Part shown: one piece after another, positions 36,801 through 48,800 of the stretch | How positions within the stretch are numbered: position 1 is the stretch's first letter | How the letters are laid out: the number at the start of each line of letters is the position of its first letter | From: Phoronis australis | Lineage: Eukaryota > Phoronida > Phoronidae | Assembly (NCBI GenBank): GCA_002633005.1 | Contig: NMRA01000054.1 | Coordinates: 681,711 to 736,787, forward strand | Reading direction: 5' to 3' | Length of the DNA stretch: 55,077 bases | Translations under genes and position numbers: made by a program | The notes under the pieces: generated by a model | The model's database searches: none | The model's input: only the letters and a program-made list of their open reading frames with translations | What the model was told of the DNA's origin: nothing

Positions 36801-39800
36801 AGAAAGTCCACGGCTTCCTTGTTGCGATATCTAGCCTACAAGGTCACCATAATCAATTGGCGCTTGCAGATGCCTCACTATACCTCTGTACCAAAGATTA
36901 AGAATATCCACAGCTTGTGGCGACCTTCAAAATGATGTTCATTTCACCAAAATGAAGTAGCACAGGGAGATGTACCACTTACATCTTGGTACAAAATATG
37001 AACAAGATCTGTAGCTTCTTTCAAGAGATCTTGTGCCAACAATATTTTCTAGGTAAAAACTTGATTCTCCTGGTGTGACCTTGAAGATGATGTCAAGGTC
37101 ATCAAAATCAAGTGGCGCCTGGAGATATTCCACCTACACCTCAATACAAAATACATGGGAGGCGCACCAAAAGGGGCTGGGGGAGGGGGGCTATAGCCCC
37201 CCATATTTTTCAGTGCTGCGCTGCTCATGAAAATATGAACACAATCTGTGGCTCCCTTCGTGGCAACAACAGTGTGATATACAGAAGTACGTAGATTATG
37301 TCCCCTGCTAATGCACGATTGGGGAACAAGTACAATTTTTTAGCTTGAAGTCACGTTGGAACACTCGTCGATGTCTGCCTAGACACGACTTCCCAAAACG
37401 ATTGTCGTGAATGACTAAATGCAATGTGTGCAAGACCCTTCTCATTAGATAGTTGCTTATTTTTCAACTAGGTGATAAAACAAGTCCATGTGACACATTA
37501 GAGACCATCTACACAAACTTCATCAACATAAATGCTTTATTTGCTCCAAAGGAGACTCTGGTAACCTAATTTCACATGCAACCACCGACTATTTTCCCCA
37601 GGTGGTGCTAATAAATGAAGGTATCTCTTTTAACACCTAAAAAGATTCAAGCAGAAACTAGTTCACCAGCATGGGGGCCTCGTGTTGGACCCACAGGATT
37701 ACCTGAAGCCAGCAACTTATACACAAAGGTCCCATTCCTCTTTTGCAAATTTCTTAAAAATTTCTCATTGCAAAATTTATAAGAGATTGTGTTTACTTAC
37801 CAGTTGACGAGCAAGACTTTTTGGCGCGTCTGTCCATTAAGGAGTTGGTATTCGAAGTCATAAGCAATGTAAGCAGCTCTACCACGTAAGTTGCTCATGT
37901 CTTGCAAAAAATCATCGAATGTTGCATCTGAAATGAGATTTGAAATCAGAAGGAGATACTTAAATCAAAGAGTGTTGTACAATAGAATTCACTAGTGAGT
38001 TCGCTGTTATTGCTACTACTAGCACCGCCAAGTGGTGAATAACCAACAGTCAAGTAAGAAGCACGAGAACAATGGGGAAAGGCGCATTTTGCAGAGCGAT
38101 AAACTGCACTAATTCATCCATGAAACCCCAGATGGGTCATTTTTTACATTTCCTAAGGATCCAGAAATGTAAGGATTAGTTGTTATTCAATAATACTGGT
38201 ATGATACATTTTGTGTGTTCTGTTCACGGTTTGAAGACAACGGTCAATCGCAGTCCCAATACCGCTATCGTCTGCAGTGTATGCTACTACACAGGCTACG
38301 CTCTGCCTTCTGCAGATACTTTGTTGTCAATGTATGTCTACTATATGTGAGGGGGCATCAGAATGGAATACAGTGTTATGGTAGTGACTAATTGTCTTGC
38401 CTACACCTACTGCACAAACCAATTGTCTGCACTCTGGTAGCAGCCTGGCGTATTCTATAGGGAACACATTCAAACTTGTTGGGAGGACTTGAAACGTGCA
38501 GTGAGCTGAGAGCACTTTCAGTTGGAAAACACCCAGGATGTTATAGGAGCATGATGGCCACCAGTCATTGCAAGCAAAAGTCCTTGGGGTCATGCTCAAA
38601 ACGAGGGCCAAATCACCCCCTCAGCTCATGTTGTCAATGGTCAGGGGAACAACCAAAATTTGTGATGATGGGAGGGGCTCAGCACTCATGTTGCATACCC
38701 CATTGGTTTTTACCTGTTTAGCACTCCTCCCATGTACTCCCCTGGGAGGGGGTCAACACCCATTTGGCGCCCACCTGGCTTGCACTCCTCCCTTGCACCC
38801 CTTTGCTGGAACCTGGGGGCAACTCCCCCCTGAACCCCCAAGAGCAATCACTTTAGTAAATAGTCCATGGAGGTATGAAATGTTATGAGGAACGACAATT
38901 TGTCTTATTAAGAACGCAATTGTAAACAAAACCATGATGGCTTTTGAAGGGAGCTTCAAGAGAATGAAAGCAAATACACTTTAATATTGATTAAAACACA
39001 CATTTTCATTCTCATTCGATTATAAGTGCATGTTAGTTTGCGTATTTTACCCATATTCAATCACACAGTAATTTTATTTCCCAACGAATGCCATTAAAGT
39101 ATAAATTTATCAGTGTTTACATGGTTCGGACTGTGTCGCTAAATTAGCATTGCTTATTCGCTGTTTGGAGCGCAAGTTTTTCGACCGATAACCATTGCGG
39201 CGAATGTCAAGATGGCGGAGCGAACTCTCCTATTCTTCGTACACTCCTTGCTTAAATCCTAATAGTACATATTCTCATACCGTGCTCACAAGACCAACTA
39301 AAAAGTCAGAAGTTGGGTGTTAAGCTGAGCGTGTTGGCCGTTGATCCAAATGACTGGTTTGAATTAATGACCAGTCGACTGCCACACCAATGTCAACAAC
39401 TTCACACGGCAAAACTTAGATACAACAAAACATTTTCAGAATGTAGACAGTGGATTGTTTATTAATTGCGCAGAAAAATTGTGTGGGTTTCATTAGACGA
39501 AATTCCGACGTTGGACAGTGTTCACGAGGTCATGGACCAAAGTCACAAATTAATTAATAAATTAGGACTGGGCATATAACCCAGCAAGGAGTTTTCAAAA
39601 TGAAAATTGGGCGTGGCTGTGTCCTCATCTCATTGCATACTGCATAATCTGAAATCCCAAATGCATATCAGAATGGTGAAAACGCAACCCAAAAGTATAC
39701 TAGAAAACTGAAAGATGGCACCCACCTTAATGGCACCTCCCAGTACCCTGATTACACCGATTGACCCCCCACCACACAAGGTTTTACCACCTTCTAATCG

Positions 39801-42800
39801 GTTAAAATCTTGTTTTAACAATTGCACCAGCGTGCGTATGGATTTAACCCCAGGTTTTAAAGTGCTACAAAGACTGACGCCTGCGTACATAAAACTCAGC
39901 AGCAAAATTACCATAACAATGAACACCTCACTTGCAAAATGCATGCACTGAATCGCCGTTTGCCCAGATATAAGAAGATTGTCTCCATGTAGATCTCCAT
40001 GAAGTACAGCTATACAAAAAATATAACAATTGACGCCATCTGATGCATTTTTGTTAAAAACGAGACTTCCAAATTAGTAGTATGGGGACGGGTGATCGAA
40101 TCAAAAGCAAGGGTTCCCAGCAAAGTACAAACAGACTCACCTTTACTTCCGGTATAAGCATGCACTACTTCAGTTCGCTTATCGTTGAACTTCAAGATGA
40201 CATATCTATGTGCGTGATCCTTTTGCAGCTTGTTGTATATATCGATTGCATCTTGCGCTACTTTTATGCCTGAGGCCTGCAGAAAAATAGTGACAATTGA
40301 AAATATAATTTTAGCATCATCGTGGAGCAAATTTAACACCTCAAAGCATGGACCAATTTCTTCCTTATTCCTCATCACGGGCAACTATCTACTGCTACCA
40401 GTATGCGTGATGGGCAATAGGTGTCAGTCTGGTCATAACATGGGTTGGAATGCTAGAGTATACTTCACCTGCAAACTGCCATTGTCAGTTACAATAACAC
40501 TTGGTACAAACATTTGACTATAACTTGCAAATCAAACTAACCTTACCAGTGGTAGCTGCAAGGCCTAAATGAACTAAAATACTGTACAATACCAAGTGTT
40601 AACGAATGAAAATTTATTAAGAAAAGATATGCAGAAATGTCAACATTTTCCAGACATTATATATTTTATCACAGAGTAATTCTGCCCCAAGTTGATGTTG
40701 TGATTTGAGAAAAGATGTCAAAAGTTTGCCTACTGACCTACATTTTACTTGTATGCCATTTTGAAACGAAAGCAAATTTTATTCTGTCAAAAACGTAAAG
40801 AGACGATGGATCATGATGTTTTTGCGACAGATTTTTTAAATTTGGGATTGTGAATTCTTGTGAAGGAAACGTGAACAGACTATGATTAGGTTTTAATCCA
40901 GCTATGTTTTAAAACAAATGTGAAGCAGCACATTCAAAAACTAAACATTTTGAAAAGATATTAAATTACATTTAAACTTAATTTTATAATAGCTTAGTAT
41001 TTTTGAGAATGGAAATCGTCAAATGTGGGTGCACTGGTAGTTTTCAGAGCTGCTATGAACCTGCCTTTAGCCATAATAAAATTTGTTGACTTTGACCACT
41101 CATCAGCTCATGACCACGTTCAACAAGATGACTTCACTAGGACCTTATCGACAAGACTAAGACTGTGCATATCAGTAATCACAAAACTGTGGACAGCCAG
41201 TGTTGTCTCTGTCATCCGTTATCGGACGATACGCGCATTCGACACGTTCAGTCTTGTCGTCTGGCGCGAAAAAGCCTCACAAAGACCGTTAAGATTATTT
41301 TACAAACCAAGAGCTGTTGCAGTTACAGACGTTGACTATGATCCTGATACGACAGATGATTCAGTTCTTGATCCAGATCGTGGTGATAATGCTTCTCAAT
41401 CAACAAAATGCGAAAATGCATGCAATGAATGGTGGGCCCTTCAAAGTAGGCCTAGCGTATTTCTACCCGACAACAATGGCATCTTAGTTCTTATAATTCG
41501 CCCCAAAAATTGAGAATAGATACTTCTCAACAAGATAAATGAGTTTGGAATGGCATAATAGCAACCTTTTGAAAATACAGTAGATATATTTCTAGAAGTA
41601 TTGGTTTTAACAGGCATTAATCTACCGTCCACTTCATGGAAAATGCACGTAAATTGGTTTGTTTAGTGGTGGAAGAAACCATGGACTCAATAAACTTTAG
41701 AATGTTGAATTTTGACAGATATTGTTAGAGCATTCAGACAATGAAAAAGCTTTGCCAGTGCTCGATTTGGTGACCTGCAGGTCACCAACCCGACCCCTGA
41801 TTGGTGCTCGATGACCTGGGAAAAATCCCAAGTCACCACTGCGAGTATCAAATCAGACAATAATTCCCCTGAAATTTGTTTTTCAAAGTATGTGTTGACT
41901 ACCAAACTTTAAATTACAAACACTGTTCCTAGCTTCGGGAAATTTGACCCATCAATGTCACATTCTAGATTCATCACTGGTTTTTATACGATGTGAGAAA
42001 TGAGTTTTAATTTGGAATATTCAACTCCATTATAAGACATTGAATAAATAAAAGGTTTATTTTAGTTGTGTCAATGTTATTTCCACTCAGTTTTACTATG
42101 TTATTAGATGGGTGGATATGCCACTACATGGTGCTACGGTAGCCATGGAACATCAGTGCTGGCGGGAACAACTCGTGTTCGGACCGATTTTTTTCAGTTT
42201 TGAAAAATTTGGACACTCCCCATGAGTCTCTGTGTCAATTTAGACCGTGTATTTTGAACAGGCGGTAGGCCAAAAAGCTCACAGAGTAAGAGGTTTTTGC
42301 CTTGCCTAAGACATATTCTGCCCTTAAAAGTGTCATTTTAAATGTGCTTACTTTCTTCAGCAATCCTTTGTGGTACTGTACACATATCTTTGATGAAGTA
42401 TGTTTACGCGAATTAAGATGACTTTGGCGAAGAATTTCAACTCCACTTTTTTCAACTGATGTCACGCGAGTTAAGCAAGGACAAGTGCAAGACTGAGGGA
42501 AGCACATAACCTGGCACGATACTTGCAAAAAGTAACATGGAGAAATTTTTGGTGGAATTTGTAAGATTTGTGTCCCTTCAACTTTTTGTTTGTCAACAGG
42601 CATGACTTCATTTGCGTTAAGTCCTCAAAAATGGTACCCAGTAAGGGAAGCTTGATAGATTTTCCCCAAGAGGATATGCCGTTCAACTTAAATTGACCAC
42701 ATTGTCTCTAGAGTCATAGTATGTGTTAATAATAACTCAATGTGTGTATACGCATGTATCATTCGATATGATTTTGAGATGAGTAACTTTTCATGGGGTG

Positions 42801-45800
42801 TAGGCTATCGCCAGTGTATGTCTGCAGGATGCACAGGGTTATAATTGCCCGGGTGAAATGCAGCTTAAATTAAAAAGAATAAAATCAGGGCACACATTTG
42901 TAGCCCTACCACCATGACAGCAATGGAATTCAGTCACCATACCCAAAAATTTCAAAATATCTTCACAAAAATAGGAAAGTTTTAAGAAGATTAGGCCAGT
43001 AAAATATGTGCGCGACTCGAAAGAGTTTATTGGTACCTGTGAAAATAATTCTTCGCTTGTTGTTGATGCAAATTGGAAACTTTGTATAGTTGCGAATTCA
43101 ATGCCAACGAGGTAACGAAACGTTATGAAATTTATGTGCGCTGCATTCATGGGGGGGGGGCAGAGGGGGTAATTGCCCCGCCCCTCACTGGGGCAAAGTA
43201 GTGAAATATGTAGGCGTGCTAGGAAGAAAAATCGGGCATGAATATTAAAAGTATCAGTTGCCACCACCCAAACAGCAAAAGCCCAAATACGCTGGGCTGC
43301 ATTTTAGTACATGCCATGATCTGCATTGTAGAAACCATCTACATGCATGAGCAGTGGCGTACCAAGGGTGTGGTGGGGGGCACTTGTTCCCAGGCGCCAG
43401 CTAAATGAAGCAGGGGGGTAAGGCAGACCCGGAGGGCAAATAGGTGGCCACCGGGAGTGGGCATCAGGTATGTGGAGACGGGAGGGTCAGGGCTTCAGAC
43501 TGGTTGCGTTTTCCGCCTCCGGCCCCCGCGGGCGCTGACTCGGATAATCCTAGCTACGTCACTAGATGAAGTCGGCAGGCATCCTTTCTGGTAGGCAATG
43601 ACCATCGCCTCTGTTGGCCCGAACCAGAGGCGATGCAGAGGCTATAGGCGCTCTGTACGCCGGAAGCTTTTCGGCGAATTATGCGTCACACCGACTAAAC
43701 CATCAAAGTCACGTTGTTATAAATACCTTTTGCGCATAGAGGAACACCTTAGGAGGTTGTCGATGTGTTTAATTCCTTCCAACTCGAACAAATACTCCCG
43801 TTATGAAACTTTTTCTTTGAGCAGTCCCTTTTTCAGTTTCCAAAATCGTGAAATCAACATTTTCATTTTTTTTAACCAGGCCGAAGGTCAGAAGTTGCGG
43901 ACCTACCGGCGAACTTTGAAAGCTGAAGTTCCCGCCCTTCGCGTATGTGCTGCTGGGAACCAGCCGTGCATTTGCCCTGTTGTTAAACATTAAAATGTCA
44001 AACATGTGCACAAAGACTATTAAATGTCATATCAACAGCATACAGAAATACAACCAGTTTCAAGTAATGCCAATTAAAGACAAGTATAAGTGGTGGCATT
44101 TTGGAAACGAACATTTGACTGACAAGACCGCAATGGCTCACCTTTGGCCTATTTAAAGATTGAGGTCATGAAGTCACATCACCTAGCGAGCGCGGTAAAG
44201 ATTGGAGCGTGCGCAGTTTAAAAATGGTGAGTTCACGATTTTGGGAACTGAAGTAGGGACTGCTCGAAGAAAAAGTTTGATAATGGGAGTATTTGTTCGA
44301 GTTGGAAGGAATTAAACACATCCTCCTCAGGTGTTCCTCTATGCCAGTGCGCAAAAGGTATTTAAAACAACGCGACTTTGATGGTTTAGTCAGTGCGAGG
44401 CATAATTCGCCGAAAAGCTTCCGGCGTACAGAGCGCCTATAGCCTCTGCATCGCCTCTGGTTCGGGCCAACAGAGGCGATGGTCATTGCCTACCTTTCTG
44501 GCAGTGGAGAGAGGTTCATTACTTTTATATTATAGGTCCAGTTAAGGGCCTGTATTTTGTTTTTATTTTTTTGTTTTTATATATACCGTATTCGCCGTAA
44601 TAACCACCCAGGGCGCTCAGAAAAGTTCTTTCAGGGGGGGGGGGGCGCTTATTCAAGTTATAACCAAAGCCGTTGAAACCCGGTCTCCGAAACGGGTGAC
44701 TAATAAGCTAAAACTCATTATATTTAAACTCCGTGACGTATCTGTAATCTATGAAAGCCAGACTCTACAACACCGTGGTGAATTGCTATCAAACTTTGCT
44801 GCTAATTAAATTACGATCATTTTACAGAAAATTGTACTGAAATCCCAGGGCGAAAACTCGCCGACTGGCTGCCTCGCAATCATTGATATGGCGACTTGAA
44901 TGCTTGAATAAAAATACAGTTTCGACTCAAGCAAAGTACCTGAAATCCTCCTTAAGTTTTCCAAGTAGCGTCCCTAAGATTTTTAAGTTCCCGCGTGGAG
45001 TAGGGATCACGGCAGGTTTAAGTACAAATCTGTGCTATATCGTGCCATCTACATGTATGATCGGCAACATGAGAAAAATGTCTGGACGAACACACATGAC
45101 CACGTGACGTTTGTTTTGAAGTTGTCTGCGTTCGTGAGTAAGCGAGCGCGTGCGTGTCACCAGAGTTCATTTGCCAGAGCAGATACCGTCTTTTGGCCAG
45201 AGCCACGAAATCTAACGAGCTAGATGTGCATTGTATCTAAAGAAATTTGCACAAGCAGTAGGCCTAAACCAGAGCGTGTTTCATTCAGCACAGTCTCAAG
45301 TGCTACAAACGTTCAACATTTGTGTTGGTAAGGCCCATATTAGTCGCCGTGTGGCTAGATGCGTAGGACCACGTGATTATCTGAAAGTTATTTTTCAGTG
45401 TAAGGGTGTGTAAGCCTTCACTGTCAGTGGTTATTTTATCGGATATTTGGCTTATGAAAACACCAATTATGATTAATCAAACAATTCATTTTAAAAATAA
45501 CGCAAACTTTTTTATAGTATGAGAAACTGGCAGAAATTAGTGCCAATATTCATTTCTTGCCGATGTTATGCTACCCGTTTCATGAATGGATAGGTCCCGA
45601 CAAATGCCTTTGATGACAGGTTCATGTGTGTAGCGCGCGCTTCCTGGCCACGTGCTTTTAACACTGGCCAAGTTGTTTATTAGTCTTCGATTCGCCGCGG
45701 TTTTCACGTGTGGGCTTACAAAGAAATTTGGATTCCTGTTGAAAGTGGGAAATATCTACAAAGCAATCCCGTAGACAATACGTACACTACTTCTGTTTTG

Positions 45801-48800
45801 AAAGGCCAGACCACTGGGTCCTCAGGCTCGCAATATATCAGCAGAACTTTTGTGTTCGTTTTGAGGCAAAATGCGGAAGTTTCATAGTCACGGCTAAATT
45901 ACGACATATGACGGCGAGGCTCGCGGTCTACAAATTCTGCGCACGATTTTTTTCAGGACTGTCGGATATTATTGATAAATTGAAGACGTTACTGTAGAAT
46001 TTTAGGACTGTAGGTAAGGCATTTTTCGCACGTCGTTCATGGACTGGGCGCTTATTTTAACGAAGTCTGAAAACGCGTGGGGGGCGCTTATAGGGGCATG
46101 GAGGTTATTACGGCGAATACGGTATTTTCTGGTATTGTGCGCATGGCCACTGGGACAGATGAATGAGGATCTTAGTAAATGCGTCCGCGGATGTTCTTCC
46201 GCATCTCTCCCGCCACATCTGTTATTCCGCCGGGCAGACTATTGTCGATCAATCCAGACATGGCGTTAATTCGCTGCTTTATGTGCCTCCAGTAGTTCTC
46301 GAGTGGACGTTCTGTGTGTGGACACCAGTAACAGGATCGACAAAGTTAACTGAGTGGTGCTGGTATGGCGGCAAGAACCAGGAACATATATCTCGGATAT
46401 ACGTGAACCACGGTATCGCCGTGCACTTGCTCAGGTTCAATATTTCAATGACGTGCGCGATCTTTAATTTATACGACCAGAGCCAAAACAGTTGAACTAG
46501 GGTACTCAGTGGCAGATGAGACTTCTCGAAAAAAGAGCCGGATCGTATAGACAGCTTGTGTCCCTTGTGTTGAGGACACCTACAGACAGAGCTTCCCTCC
46601 TTCTTTACTTCCGTCATTTGACCCATGCATGTCACACAGAGAGGGGGCTGCCGGCGAAGTAGCATGTGCTAGCGTAGAAAGGCCAAAGCAGTTTCGGGTG
46701 AATGAGTCGCGGCGACAATCACTTGGAACGACATGAACAATGCCGAAGGTGTGCTAACCACTTTATTCTAGGCATGTAAGGTTTTAATAATATGATTGGT
46801 TGAAGAAATATTTATTGATTCCTTACTGATACCCTTATGTGCCTTGCTGCTGAGTAAAATTAAAACAATTTTCAAAGTCCACCACACGGTCAAGCCAGAC
46901 GACAGAAACATTGTAGGCCAATCTGTCAGCACCTGTAGTAATTTGAATATCTTAACTGTGTCTGTTGGATCTTGATAATGACATGGGGACATATCAGGTG
47001 ACTGAATTCCGTCAAAGTTGCGTCATAACTAGCGTTTTCAGTGCTCCCGAGTACAAGTATATCGTTTTGAATTTTTAATCTACCTCCTGACTTTCTTTAG
47101 TATTTTTCAAGATTTCTTGCGGATGCTATAGACTCTTAATACCGGTATATAGCTAGAAAACCCGTGCCATAATGGATGATTTCGCGGTGCCTCCCGATGA
47201 ACAAATAAAAGAGCTTTCATTCTCAGCCTAAAATACACATTTCATACGAGTATGACAGTTTGGGGTGTCAACACTACAAACGTCATCTGCGGCAGTACGT
47301 TCCCTGCTTCGTTGCATACTTGCTTGGTGCACACGCACTACGTAAGCTACATTTTTCGTGTGGCATGCCAACTTTTAACAAGAAACTGCGGCTGTAAAAT
47401 TGGCTAATCACATGAAACCTTCTTCAAATTCGACTTTTCTTAGCCAAGTCGAATTCAACTTGACGGAATCTCCTCTAAATAAAGACCACCAGCCTGCACT
47501 ATAGCCAGTGTCAGATCTAGGATGTCACGAGGGGGCTGGACCTGGACGCAATTTGGAAAAGCAAACGTCTGCAACATCCAGGTACATGAGCGGCGCACCA
47601 TAGGGGGCTGAGGGTTATAGCCTTGTACTTTTTCAGTGCTGTGCCGTCCATGAGTTAGGCTAAACTCGTTCGGCTGACAGCTAGTTTTTTTCTGCTCTTG
47701 TCCAAACAGCCTGTTAAATCCACCTATGCTAGCCTCATTAGTGTACTCGGCCTTCAAAATATAAAACGTAGACTATTGTGCAATCTACTAGGATTATCAC
47801 TGAACCCCCGGAAAACAGGCTAATGCCAGGACTGACATCAATCAACGACGAACGACTAGGTGGTGCCGTGTGGGGGAGCAAACTTGCTGGCGACCGCCGA
47901 GGGGCTGTGAGAAGTGAGGGCCCGACCAAAATTTATATTCAAGGGACATTAATTTTCGTGGGAACGACATGTCGGCGCAGTTTTCTTTTTTGGTCGTGCC
48001 CGGAGGGCAGCCGCCCATCCCCCCTTCAGTCACCCACTGCCCTAACCTCTGATAAGTATCACTTACAATAGCTTCACGAACAGCGCAACAATACGGGTAA
48101 CTGTGATGATTGTGCAGTTGTCGACGTCATGAAAGTCAGAGTAAAAATCAATGTTATTTGTGGTAGATCAGCACTGGCGTAGCAAAATTGTTGGTGACCG
48201 GGGTTTGGGGGTAATGAGCAGAGGGGGTAGGGGTGGAAAACGCAAAATTTGCTGTGACTTTTGACCGGGGGACAGGGCTTTTTGCAATAAACAATGACTC
48301 CCTTGTGCGCACCCCGTGGCTACGCCAGTGGTGATCACCCACTTTTCTTTTGGCCAACTTGTACATTGGTGATAAGTAAATCACTTTTAGTTTCCGCGAA
48401 ATTTGAAAATGACGCATTGCCAGTGATTTTTAAGGGAACTAATTTTGACTAAACATACTGAAGTAACGGAAATGTTGAATTACAACCTCGTCCGTACAAG
48501 TGCGCTTGTTGAACTCTGTTGGATGCAAATTGGAAACATTGGATAATGCAAATTCAATGTTTTCAGCGCCGTAATATTGCAATCGACGGAATTTTTATCG
48601 GAACAAGATGTCTTCTCTTATGTCCGTGCAGTGCGCACGCATGAATGACCATAGCTCAAGATTCAATCTCAGACTCGAACTCGAGATTTCCGTCTTCTCA
48701 AAATCTTTTCCAATGGAGGGCAGACAGCTCCTCTGGAGGCATGGGTCAACTTTCAAAAAAGAGGGGTTTGGTGAAAAAGCGTTTCCACCAGCGGCGCCGT

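Noticed and set aside
39214-39264. ATG in AAGATGGCGGAG as a gene start
   Set aside because: The frame ends after 16 codons with no donor; more likely a YY1-like sequence in an intron.
42235-42686. Overlapping - strand open frames at 42235-42603 and 42471-42686
   Set aside because: Cys-rich and possibly an old transposon ORF, but no domain could be named and the frames shift; not supported.
43598-44486. Two near-identical proteins starting MTIASVGPNQRR, on opposite strands
   Set aside because: They are mirror readings of the two arms of the foldback element and show no domain; not genes.
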